Part shown: piece by piece, positions 1 through 10,162 of the stretch
Position numbering within the stretch: position 1 is the stretch's first letter
Layout of the letters: the number at the start of each line of letters is the position of its first letter
Assembly (NCBI RefSeq): GCF_907164555.1
Contig: NZ_CAJQZC010000005.1
Coordinates: 186,001 to 250,000 of the forward strand
Source of the DNA: Paraburkholderia saeva
GTDB lineage: Bacteria; Pseudomonadota; Gammaproteobacteria; Burkholderiales; Burkholderiaceae
Reading direction: 5' to 3'
DNA: 64,000 bases
Position numbers and translations under genes: made by a program
The notes under the pieces: model-generated
What the model was told of the DNA's origin: nothing
The model's database searches: none
What the model saw: only the letters and a program-made list of their open reading frames with translations

Positions 1-683
1 GCGCTCGTGATGTTTTCCTCGAGCAGGGTGTACAGGTATTCCGTGTTGAACACGTAGATGCCCATGCTGGCGAGCGCCATGTCCGGGCGGCCCGGCATCG
101 CGGGCGGATCAGCCGGTTTTTCGACGAAGCCCGTTACGCGCCGGTTTTCATCCACATGCATCACGCCGAACGCCACGGCTTCCATGCGCGGCACTTCGAT
201 ACAGCCGACCGTGCAGTCCGCGCCGCTCTCCGCGTGATCCATGATCATGCGCGTGTAATCCATCTTGTAGATGTGATCGCCCGCAAGTACGACAACGTAC
301 TTCGGACGGATCGAACGGATGATGTCGAGATTCTGGAACACGGCATCGGCCGTGCCGCGATACCAGTGCGCGCCCTCGACGCGCTGCTGGGCGGGCCACA
401 GGTCGATGAATTCGTTGAATTCGCCGCGCAGAAACCCCCAGCCGCGCTGCACGTGGCGTATCAGCGAATGCGCCTTGTACTGCGTGACGACCGCGATCCG
501 GCGAATGCCCGAATTCAGGCAGTTCGACAGGGCGAAGTCGACGATCCGGTATTTGCCGCCGAAATGAACAGCCGGTTTGACACGCTTGTTTGTGAGCGGC
601 CCGAGACGGGTGCCGCGGCCGCCGGCCAGAACAATGGCGAGCGTGGAGCGTTGCAGATCGTTGAGGCTTGCCGGAGTTTCCAT
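1..683 (-). CDS. glgC: Glucose-1-phosphate adenylyltransferase, N-terminal part
   Basis: Makes ADP-glucose from ATP and glucose-1-phosphate, the committed step of bacterial glycogen synthesis in the cytoplasm. About 227 N-terminal residues are present; the family is about 420-430 residues, so the C-terminal half lies beyond the left edge. The nucleotidyltransferase signature [11 protein letters not shown] lies near residues 21-31, followed by [18 protein letters not shown] and, later, [17 protein letters not shown]. The start is chosen at the ATG giving [11 protein letters not shown] because GGAG lies a few bases upstream and the frame matches the family N-terminus. No other glycogen gene is visible in the window. 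Identification is firm from motif content. Confidence 0.95.
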   Translation of the reverse strand, partial: METPASLNDLQRSTLAIVLAGGRGTRLGPLTNKRVKPAVHFGGKYRIVDFALSNCLNSGIRRIAVVTQYKAHSLIRHVQRGWGFLRGEFNEFIDLWPAQQRVEGAHWYRGTADAVFQNLDIIRSIRPKYVVVLAGDHIYKMDYTRMIMDHAESGADCTVGCIEVPRMEAVAFGVMHVDENRRVTGFVEKPADPPAMPGRPDMALASMGIYVFNTEYLYTLLEENITS

Positions 684-1069
684 GTTTTCGTCTCCATGAT
701 TGTTTCCCCCGGTTGCAACGCCTTTGTTTTTTTCGCAACTTTGCCTGACAGTTTTAGCATTGAATCGTCGCCCACGCATAGTCTGGATTATGTGGAGGCA
801 CGCAATGCCGGATACAGCGGGCACTGCCAGTATCGCCCCGATCCTGCCTGCCCGCGAGTGCGGTGTACCGCAAAGCGCGATTTTTCAGGGCGCAATTAGC
901 GTGCCACGCGTCGTGGCGCCGCAAACCGGCCGGATGGGCTGCAAGCCCGCCAGCGCATCGGGCGCGCACGACGTAGAATCGACGGCCTGCCCGGCGGATT
1001 CGCCGGGGCGCCGTGTTCTGCCGCGCTCCCTTGAAACCGCTGCTTCCGTTCATCTGCCTCTTTGCGCCC
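684..1069. other. Intergenic region between glgC and hydrolase gene
   Basis: This divergent spacer should hold both promoters. I see no credible ORF, RNA gene or strong hairpin in it. Confidence 0.5.
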
Positions 1070-2125
1070 ATGAATTCTCGTCGCCGATTCCTGCCCGCTG
1101 TTGTCGTTTCGCTTGCCGCTGCGCTTTCCTTTTCTGCGGGCTTCAACACCGCATTTGCGGCCGATGCAAACGCCGACGGTCCCGCTTACGGTCCCGAACT
1201 GCAGGGCTTCAACTATCCCGCGCCGGTCGAGCAGTTCGAGTTCACGTCGCAAGGCGAAACGTTGCATATGGCGTACATGGATATCCGGCCCGCGCATCCG
1301 AATGGGCGCACCGTGGTCCTCCTGCATGGCAAGAACTTCTGCGCCGCGACCTGGGAAACGACGATTCACCGGTTGAGCGATGCCGGCTATCGCGTCGTGG
1401 CACCCGACCAGATCGGTTTTTGCAAATCGAGCAAGCCGGCGCACTATCAGTTCAGCTTCCAGCAGCTCGCGCGCAACACGCATGCATTGCTCGCATCGAT
1501 CGACGCGGAAAACGTCACCGTGATCGGGCATTCGACGGGGGGCATGCTCGCGATCCGCTATGCGCTGATGTATCCGAAAGAGACGCAGCAACTGGTGCTC
1601 GCGAACCCGATCGGTCTCGAAGACTGGAAGGCGAAGGGCGTGCGTTCGCTATCGGTCGACGAGTGGTATGAACGCGAGCTGAAGACGAGCGCGGACGGCA
1701 TTCGCCGTTACGAGCAGGCGACGTATTACTCGGGGACGTGGCGCCCCGAATACGAACCGTGGGTGCAGATGCTGGCCGGCATGTATCGCGGGCCGGGCAG
1801 GAAGGAAGTGGCGTGGGATTCGGCGCTCATCTACGACATGATCTACACGCAGCCTGTTGTTTATGAACTCGGTCAACTGAGCATGCCGACGCTGCTGCTG
1901 ATCGGGCAGAAGGACACCACCGCTATCGGCAAGGATGTTGCGCCGCCTGAGGTACGCGAGAAGATCGGGCATTACCCCGAGCTTGGTCGCGCGGCGGCGA
2001 AGGCGATTCCGCACGCGACGCTGGTCGAGTTTGCGGAGTTGGGGCACGCGCCGCAGATGCAGGACCCGCAGGCGTTCCACAAGGCGCTCCTCGACGGACT
2101 CGCGGCGGTGCCGGCCAACCACTGA
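1070..2125 (+). CDS. Exported alpha/beta hydrolase (Tat-like signal)
   Basis: Alpha/beta-hydrolase fold protein of 351 residues with an export signal. The start at 1070 puts SRRRFLPAVV at residues 3-12, close to the twin-arginine consensus, followed by a hydrophobic stretch and an AFA-AD cleavage-like site near residue 30. Hydrolase hallmarks: VVLLHGKNF (oxyanion region, about 82-90), nucleophile elbow GHSTGG with Ser155, a late Asp in LLIGQKDTT, and the catalytic His in LGHAPQ. The substrate cannot be read from sequence; members of this fold include esterases, haloalkane dehalogenases and lactonases. A longer ORF extends upstream, but its extra residues would spoil the signal peptide. It stands alone, facing the oxidoreductase gene to its right. 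Confidence 0.85.
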   Translation: MNSRRRFLPAVVVSLAAALSFSAGFNTAFAADANADGPAYGPELQGFNYPAPVEQFEFTSQGETLHMAYMDIRPAHPNGRTVVLLHGKNFCAATWETTIHRLSDAGYRVVAPDQIGFCKSSKPAHYQFSFQQLARNTHALLASIDAENVTVIGHSTGGMLAIRYALMYPKETQQLVLANPIGLEDWKAKGVRSLSVDEWYERELKTSADGIRRYEQATYYSGTWRPEYEPWVQMLAGMYRGPGRKEVAWDSALIYDMIYTQPVVYELGQLSMPTLLLIGQKDTTAIGKDVAPPEVREKIGHYPELGRAAAKAIPHATLVEFAELGHAPQMQDPQAFHKALLDGLAAVPANH

Positions 2126-2157
2126 GTCGGCGCCGCGAATGCCGAAAGCCGCGAAGC

Positions 2158-3156
2158 TTACTGCTGGTCTGCGATGAGTTCGCCCCGTACCTGAGCGGCG
2201 ATTTCGAACGACCGCAGGCGCGCCGTGTGATCGAAGATCTGCGCGGTCAGCATCAATTCGTCGGCACCGGTCTGCCCGATCACCGAAAGCAGGCCTTCGC
2301 GCACGGCGTCGCGATCGCCCACCACCGAACACGCGAGAGAATGATCGACGCTGCTCAATTCCTGTTCGGTCGCCTGGAGGCGCGCGACGGGCGGTTGCAG
2401 CTGACCCGGCGTGCCGCGTCGCAGGTTCACGAACTGCTGCTGCAGCGACGACATCAATAGCTGTGCCTCGTCGTTTGTTTCCGCCGCGAACAGGTTGACA
2501 CCGACCATGGCGTAGGGCCGCTCGAGCGCCGCGGAGGGGCGAAACTGCGAGCGATATACGCGTAGCGCCGTGAGCATATGGTCTGGCGCGAAATGCGACG
2601 CGAACGCAAACGGCAGGCCCAGCGCCGCAGCGAGCTGCGCACTGAAGAGGCTCGAGCCGAGCAGCCAGATCGGCACCTGCAGGCCCGCGCCGGGCACCGC
2701 GCGCACGCGCTGGCCGGACACGGGTTCGGCGAAATAGCGTTGCAGTTCGACGACGTCGTCGGGAAACGAATCGGCGCTGCCGTGCAGGTCGCGACGCAGT
2801 GCGCGCGCGGTCGTCTGGTCGGTGCCCGGCGCGCGGCCGAGGCCGAGGTCGATCCGGCCCGGATACAGCGATTCGAGTGTGCCGAACTGTTCCGCGATCA
2901 CGAGCGGCGCGTGGTTCGGCAGCATCACGCCACCGGAGCCGACGCGAATGCGCTGCGTGCCGCCCGCCACGTGACCGATCACGACCGACGTGGCCGCGCT
3001 CGCGATACCCGTCATGTTGTGATGTTCGGCGAGCCAGTAGCGGTAATAGCCCCACGTTTCAGCGTGCTGCGCGAGATCCAGCGTGTTTTTGAACGCCTGC
3101 GACGCAGTCGCGCCGACGTTGATGGGAGAAAGATCGAGTACGGAAAATGGAATCAT
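2158..3156 (-). CDS. LLM-class (luciferase-like) flavin-dependent oxidoreductase
   Basis: A 332-residue bacterial-luciferase-fold monooxygenase expected to use reduced FMN, cytoplasmic. It opens with [14 protein letters not shown], typical of the YhbW/MsnO8-like subgroup, then has [33 protein letters not shown] and [16 protein letters not shown], all characteristic of that subgroup. The start at 3156 is chosen because the upstream extension of the open frame is unlike the family. It converges with the hydrolase gene with about 30 bp between stops. The natural substrate is unknown for most of this subgroup. Confidence 0.9.
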   Translation of the reverse strand: MIPFSVLDLSPINVGATASQAFKNTLDLAQHAETWGYYRYWLAEHHNMTGIASAATSVVIGHVAGGTQRIRVGSGGVMLPNHAPLVIAEQFGTLESLYPGRIDLGLGRAPGTDQTTARALRRDLHGSADSFPDDVVELQRYFAEPVSGQRVRAVPGAGLQVPIWLLGSSLFSAQLAAALGLPFAFASHFAPDHMLTALRVYRSQFRPSAALERPYAMVGVNLFAAETNDEAQLLMSSLQQQFVNLRRGTPGQLQPPVARLQATEQELSSVDHSLACSVVGDRDAVREGLLSVIGQTGADELMLTAQIFDHTARLRSFEIAAQVRGELIADQQ

Positions 3157-4071
3157 GGCGATGTGTCCAGCGCCTCGCGCGAGGCGGGCGGCACCGGATG
3201 AAATATCCGGATGTGCGTCGGGCCGCCCGCGAAAAGAGGCAAATCGGGATTGTGCCAAAGCGCCCGCATTCCCGCTGAGCGCCCAAACAAGTCCCTGTCC
3301 GCGAAAGGGTGTTGCAGCGCACTGTATTCGCGCGCTTCGTATCGATGCATCACTGCACGAAAAAGTCGCATGCGTGTGACGTCGCACAGAAGTCGTCGCC
3401 GGTGCAGGCTAGTGTGAAGATGCCGGTTCCTGTGTGGACGTGCAGACGGCCCTGCAGGAAGCGACAACCGTGCTGGGAATTTGATGCTGACCGGCCCGGC
3501 ATTGTCACGCGTAGGTTGGCTACGCAGAACAAACCCGGGCGATCCGGACCGGTCAGGTCAATTGAACCGGTCATTGATCCTGCGATCTGCGTGCGATGCT
3601 TCCGGTGGATGCGCTTCCACATGCCAGCACGTTCAGCCGCGCGCATGAATCGCTCGAAAAAGTGGCGAACGGTGTGCATATTTAGTTCGCGCATGCACGT
3701 TGCAATGATTTCGTGCAACGCCCGGAATCATCTGTCGAGTCGGTGTAAACGCTCTCTCGCCTAAGCGGCGGATTGCGTCTAGATTGACGACACCCGAATC
3801 GATTCAAGTCGAGGGACCAGACGACCGCGAGCAGCGGTCAGCATCGCGGACACAGGCGCCGGATGCTGCGCCGTTGCCAGGCGTCTTTTTTTATGTGCGT
3901 GCGCGGGACGATATGTCACGTCATGCCATATTGCGGATTGCCTTCATGGCGATGTCGCGTCGCTTTCGATCTGCGTGCGTGCGCACGCTCTCACCGCTGA
4001 ATACTCGCCCTTTTGATGACGGGCGGTTATCCTGTAGCACATCATTCATACAACATGTCGCTGCTATCAGG
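3157..4071. other. Long intergenic region, no convincing gene
   Basis: About 900 bp between the divergent oxidoreductase and lipoprotein genes. Open frames exist on both strands but have coding-unlike composition (Arg/Cys/Ser-rich, no recognisable domain). A weak hairpin followed by seven T lies near 3870-3900 on the plus strand. I could support nothing else. Confidence 0.4.
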
Positions 4072-4641
4072 ATGGTGTTTCGTTCCAGATTGTCCGTCGT
4101 TGCCACGCTCGCACTCGCGGCAGCGTTGTCGCTCCCGCTTGCCGCGTGCAACGACCAACAGACCGACCAGGCCGTGCAAAAGCTCAAGGACTTCTTTAAC
4201 GCCGTCAAACCGGACGCGCTGCTGCTCAAGGGCCTCACGCCCGGTATCACGACCGGAGACCAGATTCGAAGCCAGATGGGCAAACCGGAAACGGAGCGCA
4301 CCTTCACCGACGGCTCGAAGCGCTTCGAGTATCCGCGCGGGCCGCAAGGGCTCAACACGTATATGGTCGACATCGACCGCGACGGTCGTCTCCTCGCCAT
4401 CACACAGGTGCTGACCGCAGCGAATTTCGCGAAAATTCACGCCGGCATGAGTGAAGACGAAGTGCGGCGTCTGCTTGGCAAGCCCGGCGAAGTTGCGCGC
4501 TATCCGCTGAAACCCGAAACGGTGTGGAGCTGGAAGTGGCTCGAAGGCGGCGTGACGCCCGAAGCGTTCTTCAACGTGCATTTCGATGCGCAGGGCAAGG
4601 TCTATACGACCTCGCGCTCGGACATCATCCGCGGACGCTAA
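4072..4641 (+). CDS. BamE/OmlA-like lipoprotein
   Basis: A 189-residue predicted outer-membrane lipoprotein. The signal peptide ends in the lipobox LAAC with Cys26. The mature part has two related segments: GITTGDQIRSQMGKPE (about 59-74) and GMSEDEVRRLLGKPGE, each followed by a Tyr/Trp-containing strand and a D-G-R/K turn. This is the SmpA/OmlA (BamE-like) pattern in tandem. BamE assists the BAM complex in beta-barrel assembly, but this duplicated form is a paralogue, so that role is inference only. The start was set at 4072 because it gives a clean signal peptide. The patatin gene follows 13 bp downstream, so the two are probably cotranscribed. Confidence 0.8.
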   Translation: MVFRSRLSVVATLALAAALSLPLAACNDQQTDQAVQKLKDFFNAVKPDALLLKGLTPGITTGDQIRSQMGKPETERTFTDGSKRFEYPRGPQGLNTYMVDIDRDGRLLAITQVLTAANFAKIHAGMSEDEVRRLLGKPGEVARYPLKPETVWSWKWLEGGVTPEAFFNVHFDAQGKVYTTSRSDIIRGR

Positions 4642-4654
4642 CAGGAGAATAACA

Positions 4655-5656
4655 ATGATCCGTCGACGCCAGCCTCATCGCATCGGTCTCGTACTCGGTG
4701 GCGGCGCTGCGCGCGGCTGGGCCCATATCGGCGCAATCCGCGCGCTGCAGGACGCGGGGATCCGGCCGGACGTCGTGTGCGGCACGTCGATCGGCGCGCT
4801 CATCGGTGCGGTGTACGCGAATGGCGATCTCGACTGGCTCGAAGAATGGGTCGCGCGTCTTACCTGGCAAACCGTCGTGCGGCTGCTCGACCTGCGTTTT
4901 TCCGGCGGTTTGCTGGGCGGGCGCAAGGTGATCCAGGTTTTCGCCGACCGCTTCAACGGCTGCGAAATCCGCGACCTCAAGATGCCGTTCGCCGCGGTCG
5001 CCACCGAACTCGATTCGGGCCGCGAGATCTGGATGCAGGACGGACGCGTAGTGGATGCCGTGCGCGCGTCGATCGCGATTCCCGGCATTTTCACGCCGGT
5101 GTTGCACGACGGCGCGTGGCTCGTCGATGGCGGTCTCGCGAATCCGGTACCCGTTTCAGTCGCGCGCGGGATGCGGGCCGATTGTGTGATCGCGATCGAC
5201 CTGAACAACGACATTCTCAACGGGCGCGATCTGGGCGGCATGGTGGCCGATACGCCGATACCGTTGCCCGCGACGGAGCCCGGCGGCGATGCGCTGGCTG
5301 AAACCAGTGCGGATGCGCCGCCGCCCGTCGCGCTGCGCAAGAACGGCAAGCCGTGGCCGCGCTGGCTCGCGCCCGAAAGCGACCGGGCGACCGGTACCGG
5401 CGACGTGCGCGTGTCGCCGCCACCGAGTGCCCGCGTGCCTTCGATGTTGAGTTCGATCGCGCAAAGCATCGACATCATGCAGGTGCGTATCACGCGTAGC
5501 CGGCTTGCGGGGGAGCCGGCGGATATCCTGATCCAGCCGCGTCTTGGCGGCATGGGCATTTTCGATTTTCATCGCGCGGCGCCCGCGATCGAAGAAGGCC
5601 GTGCCGCCGTCGAGACGATGATGCCGGCCATCAAGGCGCGTCTCGGCATGGAGTGA
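4655..5656 (+). CDS. Patatin-like phospholipase
   Basis: A 333-residue patatin-family serine hydrolase (RssA-like). The oxyanion loop LGGGAARGWAHIG starts near residue 14. The nucleophile elbow GTSIG has Ser45 and the catalytic Asp is Asp158 in VDGG, completing the Ser-Asp dyad. The segment from about 210 to 275 is Pro/Ala-rich and looks like an inserted linker before the C-terminal helix. AGGAGA about ten bases before the ATG supports this start over a longer upstream frame. It likely cleaves acyl chains from lipids. No signal peptide is seen, so a cytoplasmic or inner-membrane-face location is inferred. Confidence 0.9.
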   Translation: MIRRRQPHRIGLVLGGGAARGWAHIGAIRALQDAGIRPDVVCGTSIGALIGAVYANGDLDWLEEWVARLTWQTVVRLLDLRFSGGLLGGRKVIQVFADRFNGCEIRDLKMPFAAVATELDSGREIWMQDGRVVDAVRASIAIPGIFTPVLHDGAWLVDGGLANPVPVSVARGMRADCVIAIDLNNDILNGRDLGGMVADTPIPLPATEPGGDALAETSADAPPPVALRKNGKPWPRWLAPESDRATGTGDVRVSPPPSARVPSMLSSIAQSIDIMQVRITRSRLAGEPADILIQPRLGGMGIFDFHRAAPAIEEGRAAVETMMPAIKARLGME

Positions 5657-5663
5657 GCGCGCG

Positions 5664-6275
5664 TCAGACTTCGCCTTCGCGCTTCGATGCGATCACGCGG
5701 CAGATGCGCTTGCCCGAGCTTTCGCTCGTCACATCTTCGAAGAGCAGGATCGTGCAGTCCTCCAGTGCGTCTGTCACCCATGCGGGTTCGAACGCGCTAT
5801 AGAGCCTGCCGTCGCTCTGTCGCTGGTCTCTGCCTTCGGTTACGCGCCACGAGAGATACAGCACGCCGTTCGGCTTCAGGATACGCAGCAGGCTATCGAT
5901 GGCAAGCGCAATCGATGTCGCCGGCAAATGCATGATCACGGTTTCGCACACGACGTTGTCGAACGTTTCGTCGATTTCCGAGAGCGCGGGCAACGAGGCC
6001 GCGCGAAACGTGAGGTCGGGATGGAGCCGTCGCGCTTCCGCGAGCAGACCCGGCGATGCATCGAAGCCCGTCACCCGGTAACCGTTCGCCGCCATCCACG
6101 CGACGTCGCGCCCATTTCCGCAACCGATATCGGCCGTCTGCCCGCCTGGCAGCAGATGCGTGGTGAGGTGCGCATACATGTCGGTGGGCGGCGGCTGGTC
6201 GAGCCAGTCCTGACTGTAGCGGGCGGCGCCTTGCGAATAGGCGTCGAGTGTCGCGGAATCGAACCGGCTGGTCAT
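5664..6275 (-). CDS. Class I SAM-dependent methyltransferase
   Basis: A 203-residue small methyltransferase. Motif I is TADIGCGNGRDVAWMAANGY, followed by VTGFDAS (motif II acidic residue) and FDNVVCETVIMHL (motif IV region). The substrate cannot be told. The start giving MTSRFDSATLDAYSQ is chosen; the upstream open frame is Arg/Cys-rich and non-coding in character. Its stop lies 7 bp from the stop of the patatin gene, with which it converges. Confidence 0.85.
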   Translation of the reverse strand: MTSRFDSATLDAYSQGAARYSQDWLDQPPPTDMYAHLTTHLLPGGQTADIGCGNGRDVAWMAANGYRVTGFDASPGLLAEARRLHPDLTFRAASLPALSEIDETFDNVVCETVIMHLPATSIALAIDSLLRILKPNGVLYLSWRVTEGRDQRQSDGRLYSAFEPAWVTDALEDCTILLFEDVTSESSGKRICRVIASKREGEV

Positions 6276-6632
6276 GCGTGGACTCGCTTGATGTTTGGGC
6301 AGGCAGTGATGTACTGGCCCGCTCGACGGAAGGGCGAGCATCAGTCTAGCGAAAAGGCCCGGCAGACACGCATTCCGTCTATCGAAAAAGCGACTCGAAA
6401 CTTGCCAAAAACACGCAAGGCAAGCCTTGCATGCAATTCCCTTACAGCACGATCCGGCCCGCCAGAGCGGGCCTCGAACGTTCCAGCGGGGCGCGATCGT
6501 CATTTGGTGCGATGCAGCAATAACGACGCGGGCCTTTGAGAAATTTTTTTTCGCCTGCGAGTATCCGCGCCATGCACTCAGGCCGATCCAACGCTGTACG
6601 CGTTCGGACCGCAGCCTCAAGACAATACTTCG
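6276..6632. other. Divergent promoter region, methyltransferase / arginine transport
   Basis: About 357 bp carrying the promoters of the methyltransferase (left) and the arginine-transport block (right). No ORF or RNA gene is credible here. An ArgR-type operator is expected before the transporter genes, but I could not identify one with confidence. Confidence 0.4.
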
Positions 6633-7334
6633 ATGGAGACACCCGTGGTCCTATACGGCTTTGGTCCGTTGCTTCTCGCCGGCACCATGCAGACGATCGA
6701 GCTGTCGGTGTTGTCGCTCGCGGCATCCGTGCTGCTTGGTCTTGCAGGCGCGGCAGCGAAACTCTCGTTTAACCGCCCGCTGCGCGCGATCGCCACCGGC
6801 TATACGACGCTGATCCGCTCGGTCCCGGATCTCGTGCTGATGCTGCTGCTCTTCTACAGCATCCAGATCGCGGTCAACAATCTCACCGACGCGCTTGGCC
6901 TGCAGCAGTTTGACATCGATCCATTCGTTGCCGGCGTGCTGACGCTCGGCTTCATTTACGGCGCGTATTTCACCGAGACGTTTCGCGGTGCGTTTCTCGC
7001 CGTGCCGCGCGGCCAGCTCGAAGCGGGCAGTGCGTACGGCATGAGCGGCGTGCGCGTGTTCACACGCATCCTGTTTCCGCAGATGATGCGCTTCGCACTG
7101 CCGGGCATCGGCAACAACTGGCAGGTGCTCGTGAAGGCGACCGCGCTCGTCTCGATCATCGGACTCGCCGATGTCGTGAAAGCGGCGCAGGACGCGGGCA
7201 AAAGCACATTCAACATGTTCTTCTTCATCGCCGTTGCGGCGCTGATCTATCTCGCGATCACGACGGTGTCGAACTTCGCGCTCGTGTGGCTCACGCGGCG
7301 CTATTCAATCGGCGTACGCCACGCGGACCTTTGA
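6633..7334 (+). CDS. aotQ: Arginine/ornithine ABC transporter permease (HisQ/AotQ type)
   Basis: A 233-residue inner-membrane permease of the polar-amino-acid ABC family. About five hydrophobic spans are visible. The ATPase-coupling (EAA) loop is GQLEAGSAYGMSGVRVFTRILFPQ, near residues 128-151. It is the first gene of a tight block, with the second permease starting 7 bp after its stop. Placement directly before an ArgR-like regulator and the aru genes points to arginine/ornithine rather than histidine as the substrate; the aot name is by context. Confidence 0.9.
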   Translation: METPVVLYGFGPLLLAGTMQTIELSVLSLAASVLLGLAGAAAKLSFNRPLRAIATGYTTLIRSVPDLVLMLLLFYSIQIAVNNLTDALGLQQFDIDPFVAGVLTLGFIYGAYFTETFRGAFLAVPRGQLEAGSAYGMSGVRVFTRILFPQMMRFALPGIGNNWQVLVKATALVSIIGLADVVKAAQDAGKSTFNMFFFIAVAALIYLAITTVSNFALVWLTRRYSIGVRHADL

Positions 7335-7341
7335 GGCACCC

Positions 7342-8055
7342 ATGACCGAAATTCTCACTGAATACTGGCGCGCGTTTCTGTTCTGGGACGGCCATCGCAT
7401 GTCGGGGCTCGCTGTCACGCTGTGGCTGCTGGTCGTCTCGATCGGCTTTGGCTTCGTGATGGCGATTCCGCTCGCCGTTGCGCGCGTGTCGAAGAAGCGC
7501 TGGCTGTCGATGCCGGTGCGTTTCTATACATACGTGTTTCGCGGCACGCCGCTTTACGTGCAGTTGCTGCTGATCTACACCGGCATCTACAGCCTCGAAT
7601 TCGTGCGCGCGCATTCGCTGCTCGACGCGTTCTTTCGCAGTGGTTTTTACTGCGCGATCCTCGCGTTTGCGCTGAACACCTGTGCCTACACGACGGAGAT
7701 TTTCGCGGGCGCGATCCGTTCGACGCCGCATGGCGAAGTCGAAGCGGCACGCGCCTACGGCATGAGCGGCTTTACGATGTACCGCCGCATTGTGATACCG
7801 TCCGCGCTGCGCCGTGCGCTGCCGTTGTACAGTAACGAAGTGATCCTGATGCTGCATGCCACCACCGTCGCATTTACCGCGACGGTGCCGGACATCCTCA
7901 AGGTCGCGCGAGATGTGAATTCGGCAACTTACCGCTCGTTCGAGGCGTTCGGCATCGCCGCGCTGATCTACTGTGCGGTATCGTTTGCGCTGGTCGCCGG
8001 GTTCCGCCGGGCCGAGCGTCGCTGGCTTGCCTACCTGGCCGTGCGCACGCACTAG
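7342..8055 (+). CDS. aotM: Arginine/ornithine ABC transporter permease (HisM/AotM type)
   Basis: A 237-residue second permease subunit. It has an N-terminal span, the polar-amino-acid signature [16 protein letters not shown] and an EAA loop [24 protein letters not shown]. It would pair with the preceding permease to form the heterodimeric membrane channel of a HisQMP2-type importer. It follows its partner by 7 bp and precedes the ATPase by about 100 bp. Confidence 0.92.
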   Translation: MTEILTEYWRAFLFWDGHRMSGLAVTLWLLVVSIGFGFVMAIPLAVARVSKKRWLSMPVRFYTYVFRGTPLYVQLLLIYTGIYSLEFVRAHSLLDAFFRSGFYCAILAFALNTCAYTTEIFAGAIRSTPHGEVEAARAYGMSGFTMYRRIVIPSALRRALPLYSNEVILMLHATTVAFTATVPDILKVARDVNSATYRSFEAFGIAALIYCAVSFALVAGFRRAERRWLAYLAVRTH

Positions 8056-8155
8056 GCGTCTTCTGCCGGATCTGGTCCGGCGGCGCGCTGGATGCCGCTG
8101 GTCACTGTGTTGGACCCTCTCGCAGAACAGCCTGCGTATTTACTGGGAGAGCATC

Positions 8156-8947
8156 TTGCTCCATACAAGCCAAACCGAAGCCTGCAAGCTTGCCGTGCAG
8201 GACATTCACAAGCGCTACGGCGACAACGAAGTGCTGAAAGGCGTGTCGCTGAACGCGAACAAGGGCGACGTCATCAGCATCATCGGCGCGAGCGGTTCGG
8301 GCAAGAGCACGTTTCTGCGCTGCATCAATTTTCTGGAGCGGCCGAATGCCGGCCAGATCGTCGTCGACGGCGAAGCCGTGCGCACGAAGGCCGACAGCCA
8401 CGGCAATCTCGAAGTCGCCGACCACAAGCAGCTGCAACGCATCCGCACGAAGCTCGCAATGGTGTTCCAGCATTTCAACCTGTGGGCGCACATGAACGTG
8501 CTGGAGAACGTCGTCGAGGCGCCGATCCATGTGCTCGGACTGTCGCGGCGCGAAGCGGAAGAGCGCGCACGCGTGTATCTGGAGAAGGTCGGTCTCGCGC
8601 CGCGACTGGAAAAGCAGTACCCGTCGCATCTTTCCGGCGGCCAGCAGCAGCGCGTCGCGATTGCACGCGCGCTTGCGATGGACCCGGACGTGATGCTGTT
8701 CGACGAACCGACCTCCGCGCTCGATCCCGAACTCGTCGGCGAAGTGCTGAAGGTGATGCAGAAGCTCGCCGACGAAGGCCGCACGATGATCGTCGTCACG
8801 CACGAAATGGGTTTCGCGCGCAACGTGTCGAACCACGTGATGTTCCTGCATCAGGGGCGCACGGAAGAAGAGGGCCTGCCGGCCGAAGTGCTGACCACGC
8901 CGCGCAGCGAACGCCTGAAGCAGTTCCTGTCGGGCAGCCTCAAGTAA
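8156..8947 (+). CDS. aotP: Arginine/ornithine ABC transporter ATPase (HisP/AotP type)
   Basis: A 263-residue ABC ATPase energising the importer. It has Walker [11 protein letters not shown]-loop [14 protein letters not shown], signature LSGGQQQR, Walker [15 protein letters not shown] and H-loop VVTHEM, in that order. No ATG fits the expected N-terminus; a TTG at 8156 preceded by GGGAGA gives [17 protein letters not shown], matching the family, so a TTG start is inferred. A longer open frame begins inside the preceding permease gene but would add non-homologous residues. Confidence 0.93.
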   Translation: MLHTSQTEACKLAVQDIHKRYGDNEVLKGVSLNANKGDVISIIGASGSGKSTFLRCINFLERPNAGQIVVDGEAVRTKADSHGNLEVADHKQLQRIRTKLAMVFQHFNLWAHMNVLENVVEAPIHVLGLSRREAEERARVYLEKVGLAPRLEKQYPSHLSGGQQQRVAIARALAMDPDVMLFDEPTSALDPELVGEVLKVMQKLADEGRTMIVVTHEMGFARNVSNHVMFLHQGRTEEEGLPAEVLTTPRSERLKQFLSGSLK

Positions 8948-8976
8948 TGCCTGCGGCTCAGGCAGCGTAAAACCCA

Positions 8977-10038
8977 ATGCCTCGCACGTCCAGCCCGACA
9001 CGTACGACCCAGGTCGCGATCGTTGCATTGCCGCCTGTGTCGATGTCGGGTGTCGGACCGATTGTCGACGCACTCACGCTTGCCAACGAAATCGACGGCC
9101 GCGCGCTGTATCGCTGGCAGGTATGTTCGTGGGACGGCCGGCCCGTGCCGCTTTCGGGCGGCGCGCAGTGGCCCGCGGATGCCGCCTTCGGCGACGCCGT
9201 GTCGTGCGACTGGCTGATCGTCGTGAGCGAGCGCTTTCAGCAGTTCGCCGACTACCGGCTCTTTCTCGCGAGCCTTTCACGCGTTGGACAGCGCACGCCG
9301 CTCGTCACCGGCATTCATCACGGCGTATGGTGGCTTGCGATGGCGGGCCAGCTTTCCGGTTATCGCGTGAGCGTGAACTGGGAAACCTATCAGCAGTTCA
9401 CCGAGCAGTTCGAACGCTCGATCGTCACCCAGCAGATTTTCGAAATCGATCGCGACCGCGCAACCTGTGCAGGCGGTCAGGCAACGGTCGACTTCATGCT
9501 GGCGATGATCGGCCGCGAACACGGCCCGGAACTGGCCGACCGTATCGCCGATACGCTCGGCGTGGGCGTGCTGCGCGCGGGCGAGGAACGGCAGCGTATT
9601 CCGTTCGTGACCGCGCCCGGTGAGCGCCATCCGCGCCTGAACGACGCGCTGCTGCTGATGGAAGCGAACATCGAAGACCCGCTCACCACCGACGAGATCG
9701 CGGGTCTGGTCGGCGTATCGCGGCGTCAGCTCGAGCGCCTGTTTCGCCAGTATCTGGCGGCGATGCCTTCGCGCTATTACCTCGGGCTGCGGCTTTCGAA
9801 GGCGCGCACGCAACTCCAGCGCACCAGCAAATCGGTGGTGCAGATCAGTCTCGCGTGCGGATTTTCGTCGGCGGCGCACTTTTCCAACGCGTATCGCGAA
9901 CATTTCGGCGTCACACCGCGCGAGGATCGTCGCAATTACATCGAAAAACAGCACGGCGGTGCAGCGGCGGACGGCCGCGCGGTAACCGCCGGCGAACCGC
10001 GTCCGGCCGCGCTGATCGAGCCGCCCGACACGGATTGA
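8977..10038 (+). CDS. argR: AraC-type regulator, ArgR-like (GlxA family)
   Basis: A 353-residue regulator: an N-terminal DJ-1/PfpI-like (GATase1) domain (about 10-190) and a C-terminal AraC double helix-turn-helix (about 222-325; LTTDEIAGLVGVSRRQLERLF and VVQISLACGFSSAAHFSNAYREHFGVTP). This is the architecture of Pseudomonas ArgR, which activates aru and aot genes in response to arginine. It sits between transporter and catabolic genes, exactly as expected for the pathway activator. It is unrelated to E. coli ArgR, so the symbol follows Pseudomonas usage and is inferred from architecture and context. Confidence 0.88.
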   Translation: MPRTSSPTRTTQVAIVALPPVSMSGVGPIVDALTLANEIDGRALYRWQVCSWDGRPVPLSGGAQWPADAAFGDAVSCDWLIVVSERFQQFADYRLFLASLSRVGQRTPLVTGIHHGVWWLAMAGQLSGYRVSVNWETYQQFTEQFERSIVTQQIFEIDRDRATCAGGQATVDFMLAMIGREHGPELADRIADTLGVGVLRAGEERQRIPFVTAPGERHPRLNDALLLMEANIEDPLTTDEIAGLVGVSRRQLERLFRQYLAAMPSRYYLGLRLSKARTQLQRTSKSVVQISLACGFSSAAHFSNAYREHFGVTPREDRRNYIEKQHGGAAADGRAVTAGEPRPAALIEPPDTD

Positions 10039-10162
10039 CGACGTCCGGACGGCCTGCTGGCCGCCGCCGGGGCATCGGTTTCGATAGAAACGCGTCGCGT
10101 ATGAGCAAGACGGCTCGCGAGCGTTTTCCTACACTAGTGACATTACTGAACGAGGATTTGCC

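Noticed and set aside
148-899. Long open frames on both strands over glgC
   Set aside because: They are shadows in other frames of the clear GlgC reading; none has a recognisable domain.
3309-3764. Open frames of 151 (plus) and 122 (minus) codons in the 3.2-4.0 kb gap
   Set aside because: Composition is Arg/Cys/Ser-rich, there is no ribosome site, and no domain is visible; treated as non-coding.
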